From positions 124,001-188,000 of the forward strand of contig JANQJS010000025.1 in the NCBI GenBank assembly GCA_028281535.1: a stretch of 64,000 nt of DNA, given 5' to 3'. Positions 26,996 to 35,833 of the stretch are shown here, in pieces. Numbering within the stretch: position 1 is the first letter of the stretch; each line of letters starts with the position of its first letter. This DNA is from Sedimentisphaerales bacterium (GTDB taxonomy: Bacteria; Planctomycetota; Phycisphaerae; Sedimentisphaerales; SM23-30). The notes under the pieces are model-generated. The model was given only the letters and a program-made list of their open reading frames with translations, was not told where the DNA came from and ran no database searches. Position numbers and translations under genes: made by a program.

Positions 26996-28048
26996 TTGAG
27001 CTTGAACGAGCAGAAACATTTGTCTATCTTATCCCTGTTGGATTCGGTGCCGCATCATGAACTTTGTGATGTGCTAACAAGTGAATCGTCAATTGTGTTA
27101 CGTCATAACGGGGGAATAGATGCAGGACTTCATGAGATTGCTAAAAAGCAGTTTTGGCAATCATTGGCAGTTCAAGACGTTGATGTCGTGTTTCTTCCTA
27201 TCTCTCAAGATGATATGGTCGAATGCTCTCCTTTGCTGATCAGGCAAAAACTGGTTTGGCAGTATCAACCATTTGCTGTTGTGGCAGTTATTTCAGATCC
27301 AACCATTGATATGATAACGAAAGTATCCCAAATGGGATTTGATGGTATCGTTACAGAGCCATTTGATGTAAATCAAATCATGAATCAGATAACGATTGCT
27401 AAAATAAATTGTCAAAAAAGACAGCGGACGATTACGCGACAGAAAAAATTAAAATCACTTTGCAAGAGTCAAAATCAAAAACGTCATCATCTTCGTCAGC
27501 AGGTTGATATGTTATGTAATGATTTTGTTGGATCTAATAAGAAATTGGCTCAGACGCTCAATGAGTTGAAGTATCTATGTGAATTCCAATCTGAATTAAT
27601 GGGTGAAAATGATCTATATATTATGCTTCATCGTGCGATGCAGTGGTTGCTAAATGATATGACAAATACTTGCGGAGCTGTCTACCATTTTGATAATGAA
27701 CAGTTTGAAGCGCATATCTCAAATGCATGGAGTGATAGCAGTGTCGATGTTGACAGCATTGAATCCTTTCTTAAATTTATGGTAGTGGATGAAGTCAAGA
27801 AAACGAGAAAACCTCTGTTGGTAAAACAAGGACGCGTTAAAACTTCTGATGAAAATGTGACTCAAGATTTAGCTGTCATGGCCATTCCCATTATGAACAA
27901 AAGTAAAATAGTCGGTCTGCTGCTATTTTATCGTGATAGCCAAGTGCCTTTTACAAAGGAGGCTTTGGATCAGGTTCGTCCATTGGCAACGCCACTTGGA
28001 CGTCAAATGACCGCCATTCAAAAATTACAAGCCTTTATAAATTCCTGA
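26996..28048 (+). CDS. Degenerate receiver + coiled coil + GAF protein
   Basis: 350-residue cytoplasmic protein. Residues ~55-140 have the fold signature of a receiver (VDVVFLPIS, AVVAVISDP, MGFDGIVTEPFDVNQI), but the conserved Lys of KPF is Glu (TEPF), and the acidic pair and acceptor Asp are not seen, so it is probably not phosphorylated. A basic coiled coil (~140-200) links to a GAF domain (~205-345). It starts at TTG 26996 with AGGAGAGG upstream, or TTG 27002. As the third gene of the signalling operon it may act as a non-phosphorylated partner of the kinase. Confidence 0.75.
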   Translation: MSLNEQKHLSILSLLDSVPHHELCDVLTSESSIVLRHNGGIDAGLHEIAKKQFWQSLAVQDVDVVFLPISQDDMVECSPLLIRQKLVWQYQPFAVVAVISDPTIDMITKVSQMGFDGIVTEPFDVNQIMNQITIAKINCQKRQRTITRQKKLKSLCKSQNQKRHHLRQQVDMLCNDFVGSNKKLAQTLNELKYLCEFQSELMGENDLYIMLHRAMQWLLNDMTNTCGAVYHFDNEQFEAHISNAWSDSSVDVDSIESFLKFMVVDEVKKTRKPLLVKQGRVKTSDENVTQDLAVMAIPIMNKSKIVGLLLFYRDSQVPFTKEALDQVRPLATPLGRQMTAIQKLQAFINS

Positions 28049-28118
28049 TTTTAGGTTTTTTCAGCGGGCAAAATCGCTATAATGTCTTCTCACATTAAAC
28101 TATGAGAGGAATATATCG

Positions 28119-28934
28119 ATGCTGAAAGTTGAACCGTTAGAAAAATCATATGAAAATCTGGAATTCTTAAATAGCACCTCAGCACGGCCCATTAGAGTCT
28201 TGTGTGAATTTATTGAGCCAGAACATCGTTTTCGCGACCACAATGTAAAAAATACCATCGTCTTTTTTGGTTCCGCGCGAACCCTGGATGCTCAAACGGC
28301 ACAAGCAAACCTCGATGCCATAAAGCAAAAAGTGCAATCTGAAGGTGAATCTAAGTATCAGGCAGAGCTCAATAAAGCTCAAACCGATTTAGCGATGTCA
28401 CGGTATTATGAAGAATCTCGTCAGTTAGCTTTTAAACTTGCTGAGTGGTCGAAGGAATTTGAAAATCTCAAGCATCATTTTACCATTTGCTCAGGTGGGG
28501 GACCTGGAATTATGGAAGGCACCAATCGAGGCGCTAAAGAGGCAAACTGTAAATCGAGTGGTTTAAATATCAGCTTGCCATTCGAACAAGAGCCCAATCC
28601 TTATCAAGATAAAGACATTTCATTCGAATTTCATTACTTTTTCATTCGTAAGTTCTGGTTTGTCTATCTAGCGAAAGCCATGGTTGTATTTCCAGGTGGT
28701 TTTGGGACGTTGGATGAACTGTTTGAATTATTAACTTTGGTTCAAACCCAAAAAATTAAAAAGAAAATACCTATCGTTATTTATGGCGAAAAATTCTGGA
28801 AAGAAATTGTGAATTTTGATGCCTTGGTTAAGTGGGGCACGATTAGTGCTGACGATTTGAATCTATTCAAATTTGTAGATGATGTGGATACCGCATTTGA
28901 ATATTTAAAGCAAGAGCTAAGTAAATTGAAATAG
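28119..28934 (+). CDS. LOG-family (TIGR00730-type) Rossmann-fold protein
   Basis: 271-residue protein of the LONELY GUY / lysine-decarboxylase-like family, whose studied members cleave the N-glycosidic bond of nucleoside 5'-monophosphates, releasing the base. Family motifs are visible: SGGGPGIMEGTNRGA (about 127-141) and FPGGFGTLDELFE (about 190-202). The N-terminal ~45 residues and an inserted helical stretch (KVQSEGESKYQAELNKAQ) make it longer than plant-type LOG. A TATAAT at 28078-28083 and GAGAGGAA precede ATG 28119. It converges with the arsenosugar operon, two bases between stops. Confidence 0.9.
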   Translation: MLKVEPLEKSYENLEFLNSTSARPIRVLCEFIEPEHRFRDHNVKNTIVFFGSARTLDAQTAQANLDAIKQKVQSEGESKYQAELNKAQTDLAMSRYYEESRQLAFKLAEWSKEFENLKHHFTICSGGGPGIMEGTNRGAKEANCKSSGLNISLPFEQEPNPYQDKDISFEFHYFFIRKFWFVYLAKAMVVFPGGFGTLDELFELLTLVQTQKIKKKIPIVIYGEKFWKEIVNFDALVKWGTISADDLNLFKFVDDVDTAFEYLKQELSKLK

Positions 28935-28936
28935 AT

Positions 28937-30424
28937 TTATTTTGATTCTAGTAGTATAAATAGAACATTGTTCGTAAATACTGGGTTCATCGTAAGACCC
29001 AGATGGTCGTTGTTCAGAAATGTCGAATGAGTCCAGGGCACTGGGCTCTTAAGGTGAGGTTGAAATGCTTGGCCAAATCTGTCGTCTGCAACAGCACTGT
29101 AGCGAGGCACGGTGCCATCTCCAGGGTAATATAGTTGGTTTTGTTTAAAATCGAGATATGTTTTATCGTCATCAAGTCTGGCTTTTGTTAATGTGTTAAC
29201 GGCATCACCTGCAAAAAGATATATGCGACTAGGACATGGTTTGTCCGGATATCGATCCAGAGCTTGATGGAATGCTTTGGCTTTTGTTAGGGACCATTTA
29301 ACATATTCATAAGATTTTGTTGCAATGTCTTCATCAGAGACGTCTGGAAGATACATTTTAGTGAATGCCAGACTGTCAGGTGATAGCAATCCCCATTGAA
29401 GATTCTTCCAGTTATCTACATCATATAAGTCAAAATTATTATCAGCATTTTCGATGACCAAATGACGATTTCGCGGCATTAATTGGTAAATGGATGGCAT
29501 TGTTCCCAGAAGGGCTGGGTGATATCTTGGTAGGATTGGAGACATTTGGCTGCCATGCAATAATGTTTGTAATGATTCCATCGCGCCAAAATTTGGTGTG
29601 CCGACAATAATCAACCGGTCAACTTCTTTTGTTCCGGCCCAATTTAATTCAGGGTGAGTGCCATCATTGGGTAGTTGCTGATTACCATAACGTAAATAAT
29701 AACGACTTACCAAGCCTCCCATAGAATGAGCGACAATATCAAACTTAAAGCCTGTGTTAAGCCATTCTTCAAGTTCATCTGCTTTTTTATGTAATGCCAG
29801 ATTAGAACTTGCTCGTAGTTTACGTATTTTATTTTGTGCGGTTTTGTTTATATGCTTACGTGTAGATTTTATGAATTGATCCAGTTGAATGGCGTTGGCG
29901 ACATTGTCACGTCTCCAATCGTAAAAAAATGTAAAGCAGGTGAAATGATCTTCAGAATATTCAGGAGTTTCAGGGTCTAATACAACATTGTCTGTATAGC
30001 CTCCGACACCCAGTGAGGAGAGAATACTATTGTAGACATTTACAGCCAGGATGGGGAAAGAAAATCCAATTTGAAGTTTGTCCAATGGTCCTGATGCGAA
30101 GACATCTTCTGAGGCTGGGTTGTAACTGGTTGACTTAGGAATCGACAATGGCATTGCCATGGCGAGTGCGCCCTCTGGTGTATTCGGTGATATGGTATCC
30201 GATGTAAAAGCACCCCAGATGGTTTTTCCGGTGGATTTTTGAGTTAATTGTGCACCTAAAATTCCATGGATAACAATAACAGGATTTCGAGTTTCAATTT
30301 TTGCAGCATCTTTATAAATGCGTGCAACATTCGGGTTGAGAGTTTTTGATAAAGAGCAGCCATGGAGACATAAAGATAATCCCATGATAAGAAATACAAC
30401 CATTGTTTTTAACAGATGCCTCAT
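28937..30424 (-). CDS. LCAT-like alpha/beta-hydrolase lipoprotein, last gene of arsenosugar operon
   Basis: 495-residue predicted lipoprotein: signal sequence with lipobox LHGC (Cys23). The alpha/beta-hydrolase fold shows an oxyanion strand VIVIHGILGAQL (~49-60), an FFYDWRRDN segment (~166-174) and the nucleophile elbow AHSMGG (Ser234), the arrangement of the lecithin:cholesterol acyltransferase family (phospholipases and lipid acyltransferases). A later Asp/His (PGDGTVPRYSA, HSTFLNNDHLGL) would complete the triad. It is the promoter-distal gene of the minus-strand operon, 17 bases after the triple glycosyltransferase. Context suggests acting on membrane lipids, perhaps in arsenolipid formation; that part is inference. 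Confidence 0.82.
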   Translation of the reverse strand: MRHLLKTMVVFLIMGLSLCLHGCSLSKTLNPNVARIYKDAAKIETRNPVIVIHGILGAQLTQKSTGKTIWGAFTSDTISPNTPEGALAMAMPLSIPKSTSYNPASEDVFASGPLDKLQIGFSFPILAVNVYNSILSSLGVGGYTDNVVLDPETPEYSEDHFTCFTFFYDWRRDNVANAIQLDQFIKSTRKHINKTAQNKIRKLRASSNLALHKKADELEEWLNTGFKFDIVAHSMGGLVSRYYLRYGNQQLPNDGTHPELNWAGTKEVDRLIIVGTPNFGAMESLQTLLHGSQMSPILPRYHPALLGTMPSIYQLMPRNRHLVIENADNNFDLYDVDNWKNLQWGLLSPDSLAFTKMYLPDVSDEDIATKSYEYVKWSLTKAKAFHQALDRYPDKPCPSRIYLFAGDAVNTLTKARLDDDKTYLDFKQNQLYYPGDGTVPRYSAVADDRFGQAFQPHLKSPVPWTHSTFLNNDHLGLTMNPVFTNNVLFILLESK

Positions 30425-30441
30425 GATTCCGCCTTTGGTAT

Positions 30442-32442
30442 TTATGACTCGAATTGTTTGGTTAATTTGTAAAGAAATTTATTGCTGACGCCTAACTTGA
30501 ATCCAATTAAAGCGATAATATTGGATAGGGTCGTTTTTATCAAACCTTGATTTTCCCATTTTCGTGCTGAGGTAATTGCATTAATGGGCAGGTGGCATAG
30601 TTTTCCTTGTTCTTTGAGTTTTTGAATGAAATAATAATCTTCTCCCAAGTCGACTTCTGGGAACCCACCCATTGTTATAAACAGATCCTTTCGAACAAAT
30701 AGTGCCTGATCGCCATATGGAAGTTGAGATACTTTAGAACGAAATTTAACCGTCCATTCTAATAATTGCATTCCGATGGAATTCACTGTAGTTTTAAAGG
30801 AAAACGCACCGCCCACGATGTTAGGATTCGAAAACGTATCAAAAATATTTTCGAAATAGTTATCTGATTGGATGAGGGTGTCGGCATGTAGAAACAATAA
30901 TACATGTCCTTGTGCGATGGATGCTCCTGCATTCATTTGCATGGCTCGGTTTGCCATCGTTTTGATAACTTTTGCTCCTGAGCTGGCAGCAATTTCGACA
31001 GTTTTGTCTTGGCTATTGCCATCGACGACAATAATTTCTGTTCCAGGATGTCTTGCAGAATCAATAGCTCTTCTGATAAACCGTTCTTCGTTCAGCGTTG
31101 GAATGATAATGCTTAAATATATTTTATTCGTTTTTATATTCGGTGGAGTTTTTACCAAGTCTTCTGGTGTGTCTATGTCTGATAATTCTTCAAGTAAATC
31201 ATACTCAATTTTCTGTTGGTTTAATTGATTGATCGTGTCAGGAAATACACTATTCGTTCCCCATCTCATCTGCTTAAATAGATTTAAAGGGCGACGCATA
31301 CCTATGAGCCAATATCCACCATCATGACTCGGACCTATGACAACATCTTTCTGTTCAAGTGCATTGATTGCTTTTGTGATATGTATCGCATTTAGGTCTG
31401 TGCAATCGGTGCCAATGATTATAATGTTTTGATGGCCTTGTTCAAAGCTTTGCAGGAATGCTTGATGTAACTTATGGCCCAGATCACCGGGAGATTGCTG
31501 TTGATAGTCAATGTCAGCTCCCAGCCATTGTTGTAATTTTCTGTGATCACCGCCATGATATTGAACTTCGATATTGAGATCTTCAGAGTTCAATAAAGGT
31601 GAAATGCTATTAATGGTATATTCAGTTAGTTGACGTTGCAAATGTGCTGCTCCGGCATTTCCCAATTTTGGAATCATGCGAGTTTTCGCCTGGCCGGGCA
31701 AAGGATATCGACTGAAGATGATTAATTTATTCTTTTTAGAATGATAAAAACGAGTTGGATTGACTATTTGCTTAGCAATAGTCCAGAGAATAATGGTCCC
31801 GGCACTAAACATGCCTTTGAGTGTGCCAGATATTTTGGAGTACCCGATGCGTTGCCTGTACGAAACGGGGATTTCCATAACGCGTAGTTTAGCACGTAAT
31901 GCTTTAATTTGCATTTCAATGGTCCAGCCAAAATTACGATCTTCCATTTTGATTCTTTTTAATGAATGAAAGCGTATGGCACGAAAGGGGCCCAGATCTG
32001 TGAATTGACTTCGCCAAAAGCATTTCATTAAAAAGCAAGCCAAAGAATTTCCAAATCGCTGTGTCGTGGTTAATACTTTTGAAGAAGCATCATTGGCGAT
32101 GCGAGATCCGATCACCATATCAGTTTTATTGTCCGCAATTGGGGCAACGAGCAAGGGCATTTCTTCTGGAAAATCGCTATAGTCTGCATCCAGGAATACA
32201 ACAATATCACAATAATCCAAATGATCTATGCCCGTTAAGCAAGCTTGCCCATATCCACGGCGTGGTTCATGAACCACTAATGCTCCATGTTCGCTCGCAA
32301 CCTGCGCTGTTTGATCGGTGGAACCATTATCCACTAGGATGACTTGGTCAACCCAGTCTGGTATGTCTGTGAGAACTCTGCCCACAGAGTCTTCTTCATT
32401 GTAGGCTGGGATGATCACTTTTATGATGTGGTTTTTATACAT
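30442..32442 (-). CDS. Triple fusion: GT2 + TIGR04282-type + TIGR04283-type glycosyltransferases
   Basis: 666 residues with three glycosyltransferase-fold domains. Residues 1-235 are a GT2, dolichol-phosphate-mannose-synthase-like enzyme (VIIPAYNEEDSVG, VDNGSTDQT, FLDADYSDFPE). Residues ~237-430 are the DUF2064/TIGR04282 type (IIFSRYPLPGQAKTRM, GTDCTDLNA, GPSHDGGYWLIG, DIDTPEDL). Residues ~437-660 are the TIGR04283 type (SIIIPTLNEERFI, VVDGNSQDKT, FLHADT, GGFPEVDLGEDYYF). The last two families are usually separate adjacent genes and are annotated as arsenosugar biosynthesis glycosyltransferases. No transmembrane spans are obvious. It overlaps the upstream membrane GT gene by eight bases. Donor and acceptor substrates are unproven. 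Confidence 0.9.
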   Translation of the reverse strand: MYKNHIIKVIIPAYNEEDSVGRVLTDIPDWVDQVILVDNGSTDQTAQVASEHGALVVHEPRRGYGQACLTGIDHLDYCDIVVFLDADYSDFPEEMPLLVAPIADNKTDMVIGSRIANDASSKVLTTTQRFGNSLACFLMKCFWRSQFTDLGPFRAIRFHSLKRIKMEDRNFGWTIEMQIKALRAKLRVMEIPVSYRQRIGYSKISGTLKGMFSAGTIILWTIAKQIVNPTRFYHSKKNKLIIFSRYPLPGQAKTRMIPKLGNAGAAHLQRQLTEYTINSISPLLNSEDLNIEVQYHGGDHRKLQQWLGADIDYQQQSPGDLGHKLHQAFLQSFEQGHQNIIIIGTDCTDLNAIHITKAINALEQKDVVIGPSHDGGYWLIGMRRPLNLFKQMRWGTNSVFPDTINQLNQQKIEYDLLEELSDIDTPEDLVKTPPNIKTNKIYLSIIIPTLNEERFIRRAIDSARHPGTEIIVVDGNSQDKTVEIAASSGAKVIKTMANRAMQMNAGASIAQGHVLLFLHADTLIQSDNYFENIFDTFSNPNIVGGAFSFKTTVNSIGMQLLEWTVKFRSKVSQLPYGDQALFVRKDLFITMGGFPEVDLGEDYYFIQKLKEQGKLCHLPINAITSARKWENQGLIKTTLSNIIALIGFKLGVSNKFLYKLTKQFES

Positions 32443-33892
32443 TTGCAGACTCAGTGGGTTGTTGGAAATAATATTGTCTAATGGTCATAGTCCAGAATAT
32501 CCACACTGGTAAGTGAATGATTGCCATGACAATGATTTCCCATTGATCTGGTACGATCCACTTTAGATACGTTAATGGCAAAAGGCCAGTCCAGACTAAA
32601 CTTAGTTTTGATGGTAATAAAACGGCGCATGGAATCAGTGCAAGGTAATACCATGGATAGAGCGTCGGACTCATCAATAACATAAGAAGAATAATCGTTG
32701 TAAAGTAAACCAGGATGTTTTCAGGATGATATAGGATAAAACGAGCCAAAATAAAAGTACTTATAAGAAGCAGCAGTATGATGGTGCAACGAGCGATAAC
32801 TCGACCATCAATTTTTCCTTCTATCGACTTCGAAATTGCCCAGCCTGCTCCATGAAAAGGAAGATAAGCAAATTCATTTGCTTGCCATTCTTTAGAGTAT
32901 TTAACTGTACCACTGCTATTTGAGTGGTTCATCGAATTTGAATAGATCACTAAGATAGGTAATAAAGCTCCAGCACACAATAGGCAAGTTATGATTTTTG
33001 TTTTCAATGCTTGATGTTTGTTTAATAGAAGAATGGGCGACAACAGAATAGGCCATAATTTAAAACCAACTGCGAGTGTTAAACCTGTAATAATTAGCCA
33101 TCTTGATTGGTGTAGTAAGCCTAATAGGAAAATTAAAAGAAATGTCCCAACAATGAAATCAAAATGGCATTTGTAATAGGTCTCATAGATTAACAGTGGA
33201 TTCCAGATAAAAACACTTAGGTAGAGACTGTTGCGTTTAAAATACTTTAGTAAAATAAAAAGAATCAGGATGGTGATTATTTCCAAGAGGAAATAGCCTA
33301 TTCGAAGACCACTAAGGCTAAATGGCTTGATAAAATGGCAAAACGTAAAAAAGGCCTGCGTGACTGGAGGATAAATACTCCTTAGATGGGGATGGTTAAT
33401 CTTTTGTAATATATGTGATTGTTCATTAGTAAGTCGTAGTATTGTTTCGTCGCCTGTACCTTCCAGAATTTCTTTTGGGGCAAAGGCATAGGGATTTTCG
33501 CCGTGTGCAAGAACACCACCATCCCACAGGTAGCGATAAAAATCATCTTCGATGGGAGTGGTTGTAAAAGAGAGGAAACCTCTACATAAAATACCTATGA
33601 GCACTATCCATAGTAATATTATTTTATGAAATTTTCTGGGTGTTTTAGGTAGTAATAAAAAAATAAAATAATAGCTCATGCAAGCGATAAGCAGTAAGCC
33701 AATGACTTTAACTAGAAACCAACCTTCGGAGAGGCTTTCTTTTTCTATATTATCTGGAATGTACGGGATAGTGAGGAATATTCCGAAAAGTAGCAGGCCC
33801 AATAGAAGCCAGCCTGAAACAGGATGTTTCTTTAAGATGCTTAACGGAAACCCGCTTTGTGAAGCTGCTGAATTGTCTGGATCTTCTGTCAT
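32435..33892 (-). CDS. Multi-pass GT-C-like (GT87/mannosyltransferase type) glycosyltransferase
   Basis: 485-residue integral membrane protein with about ten to twelve hydrophobic segments. After the second, a loop has EDDFYRYLWDGGVLAHGENP, the acidic motif and W-D-G pattern of polyprenyl-phosphate-dependent GT-C enzymes (GT87/DUF2029 and related). IYPPVTQAFF and FKLWPILLSPI later are also typical. It would transfer a sugar from a lipid-phosphate donor on the outer face of the membrane. The first domain of the next gene could make that donor. It lies 52 bases after the DUF547 gene in the operon. Confidence 0.8.
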   Translation of the reverse strand: MTEDPDNSAASQSGFPLSILKKHPVSGWLLLGLLLFGIFLTIPYIPDNIEKESLSEGWFLVKVIGLLLIACMSYYFIFLLLPKTPRKFHKIILLWIVLIGILCRGFLSFTTTPIEDDFYRYLWDGGVLAHGENPYAFAPKEILEGTGDETILRLTNEQSHILQKINHPHLRSIYPPVTQAFFTFCHFIKPFSLSGLRIGYFLLEIITILILFILLKYFKRNSLYLSVFIWNPLLIYETYYKCHFDFIVGTFLLIFLLGLLHQSRWLIITGLTLAVGFKLWPILLSPILLLNKHQALKTKIITCLLCAGALLPILVIYSNSMNHSNSSGTVKYSKEWQANEFAYLPFHGAGWAISKSIEGKIDGRVIARCTIILLLLISTFILARFILYHPENILVYFTTIILLMLLMSPTLYPWYYLALIPCAVLLPSKLSLVWTGLLPLTYLKWIVPDQWEIIVMAIIHLPVWIFWTMTIRQYYFQQPTESANV

Positions 33893-33944
33893 AAATGTTG
33901 TGACCTGGAATTAAATGAATCGTTTATTTAGACCGAATCTATTA

Positions 33945-34823
33945 TCAATTTTGTTCATTTAATGTCCAGTCGTAATCCAGGAATTTTACTTTGTACTGGC
34001 CTATTTTGAGATAGGTTGCTTCTTTTGGGGGAAGATGCTGGCTAATATAATTCAAGCTGGAGCGGATTTTATCTTCATGGCCTTTAAATCCTGAGGCTGG
34101 CGTAAAGCCTTTATTGAAATCCTGGCCATACCATTCAAATATTTTGGAAAGGTAAACGATATTCTTTTTTTGATCAATTTTAAATTTTTTTGCATCATTA
34201 ACAAATAATAAGGTTTGGTCTTTAAATTGTTCAGTCAGTTTTTCTCCTTCGAATGGTTCATTTCGAAGAGTCGGGCAGCTCATTGCCGCACAGACTAATA
34301 CCATGTGGATTTCAGGTTGATAGAATTGTTGTCGAAGCACTTCATGCTCCATGGCATTCAATGTGTAATCTTGATGCATGATGGTAAATTTTAATTTGTC
34401 CCATACACCAGGGATATGCCTAATGCTATTTTTGGGAAACTTTAGTTGTTTAAGTTTGTTTGGTTTAATCGGATAGTGATCAAGTATCGCTAATAGAGTA
34501 TAAGCATTATAGGCGTTTGACCAAAACGCGATTTTATCTGGTTCGCTCCATGTTTTATAAACGGCTTCGTCCAGATTCGTAATCAGGGATAAATACTTGT
34601 GCAGAGATTCTGGATTCTTTTTTAATGCTTTGTAATTAACCATACCTTGATCATTGACATACTTAAGTACCTCTGTGTAGGCATGGTTGCTGAAAGTTGT
34701 GATTTTTTCTTGCTTAGCGATGACTGTTTTTTGAATGTCATTATTAGGAATTACAATGGATAGATAAATAATAATGACGATACTGGAGATGCTGGGGATT
34801 AATTTGAGTGTTTTATTTTTCAT
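33945..34823 (-). CDS. DUF547 protein with N-terminal membrane anchor
   Basis: 292 residues. One hydrophobic segment (LIPSISSIVIIIYLSIVI, ~8-25) serves as signal anchor; the rest is the DUF547 domain with its marks VNYKALKK, KIAFWSNAYNAYTLLAI, LNAMEHEVLRQQF, VCAAMSCPTLRNEPF and SKIFEWYGQDF. DUF547 members often accompany arsenosugar and other radical-SAM clusters; biochemical function is unknown. The conserved Cys pair region (CAAMSCP) suggests redox or metal binding. It is 15 bases downstream of arsS. Confidence 0.87.
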   Translation of the reverse strand: MKNKTLKLIPSISSIVIIIYLSIVIPNNDIQKTVIAKQEKITTFSNHAYTEVLKYVNDQGMVNYKALKKNPESLHKYLSLITNLDEAVYKTWSEPDKIAFWSNAYNAYTLLAILDHYPIKPNKLKQLKFPKNSIRHIPGVWDKLKFTIMHQDYTLNAMEHEVLRQQFYQPEIHMVLVCAAMSCPTLRNEPFEGEKLTEQFKDQTLLFVNDAKKFKIDQKKNIVYLSKIFEWYGQDFNKGFTPASGFKGHEDKIRSSLNYISQHLPPKEATYLKIGQYKVKFLDYDWTLNEQN

Positions 34824-34838
34824 GATATTACTAGAATA

Positions 34839-35807
34839 TTAATTAGATGTTTGTGTGAGTTCTCCACCGCAAGATGAGCCACTACCCGCCGTGCAACCAA
34901 AGCAGTGGTTTCCTGTCATAATCCTACGATTTAAAATGGTGGATAAATCCAAAGATTTAATATTATTAGATGCCCCATGATTCATGGGCATCTTCATGGC
35001 ATAATTGAAGTCGCAATCGTAGAGCGTGCCATCCCAGGAAACGTTAATCTGGTGGCGGCACATTAAGCCATCAACAGTCTCTGGGTTGTAAGCTTCACGT
35101 AGAAGTTGCAGGTAATCCTTGTCTTTACCTTGTCGAGCCAGATCTCGTTGGAATCGCCCGATTGGCATATTGGTAATGGTATAAAGTTGTGTAAAAGAAA
35201 TATTAAACAAACGTTTCAATTCACGTTGATAATCTGATTGTAAGTTTTGCTGGCTTGGCGGTAATGATGGCCCAATAGGATTATAGACAAGCGTGAGTGG
35301 TAGGTTCGGTTCTATGCCATATCCTAATTCATTTAATTTCTTGATGACGTCAATGCTTTTGTTGTAAACGCCTTTTCCACGTTGTTTGTCAACATTGGTT
35401 TCAAGATAACAGGGCAGGGATGCTACCAGCTCAACTTGGTGATTTTTCATGAATTCGGCATAATCCTTATAATCTTCTTCAAGTAGAATAGTCAAATTGG
35501 TTCTGACCATAACCTTGTGATCTTGCTTCCGGGCAGCTTTAATAAAAGATTTAAAATGAGGATTCATTTCAGGTGCACCGCCAGTAATATCGATCGTTTT
35601 GGCTTTTGTTTCTTTGGCTGTTTTTAGTACAGCCTCTAAGACTTCCCAGTCCATTGCTTCGGTTCGTTTGGGAGAAGATTCCACATGGCAATGTAGGCAG
35701 GCAAGGTTACATACCAATCCAATATTAATTTGAATCGTATCAATCGAATTTTCGGCATGAAGCCCTTCTGGGCTAGTCTCTGCTATGGCTTTGTCAAATT
35801 CATTCAT
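34839..35807 (-). CDS. arsS: Arsenosugar biosynthesis radical SAM protein ArsS
   Basis: 322-residue radical SAM enzyme. The iron-sulfur motif CxxxCxxC is Cys33-Cys37-Cys40 (VCNLACLHCH), followed by TGGAPEMNPHF. The C-terminus has the family's cysteine cluster Cys302, Cys305, Cys313 (CFGCTAGSGSSCGG), and GTLYDCDFNYAM provides further ligands. This is the TIGR04167 type, which is studied in cyanobacteria as ArsS: it adds the adenosyl group of SAM to dimethylarsenite to give dimethylarsinoyl-adenosine, the precursor of arsenosugars. It lies 26 bases downstream of the DUF3179 gene and one gene after arsM, as expected for the pathway. Confidence 0.93.
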   Translation of the reverse strand: MNEFDKAIAETSPEGLHAENSIDTIQINIGLVCNLACLHCHVESSPKRTEAMDWEVLEAVLKTAKETKAKTIDITGGAPEMNPHFKSFIKAARKQDHKVMVRTNLTILLEEDYKDYAEFMKNHQVELVASLPCYLETNVDKQRGKGVYNKSIDVIKKLNELGYGIEPNLPLTLVYNPIGPSLPPSQQNLQSDYQRELKRLFNISFTQLYTITNMPIGRFQRDLARQGKDKDYLQLLREAYNPETVDGLMCRHQINVSWDGTLYDCDFNYAMKMPMNHGASNNIKSLDLSTILNRRIMTGNHCFGCTAGSGSSCGGELTQTSN

Positions 35808-35833
35808 GAAGTAAATATTCCAAATAGGTAAAT

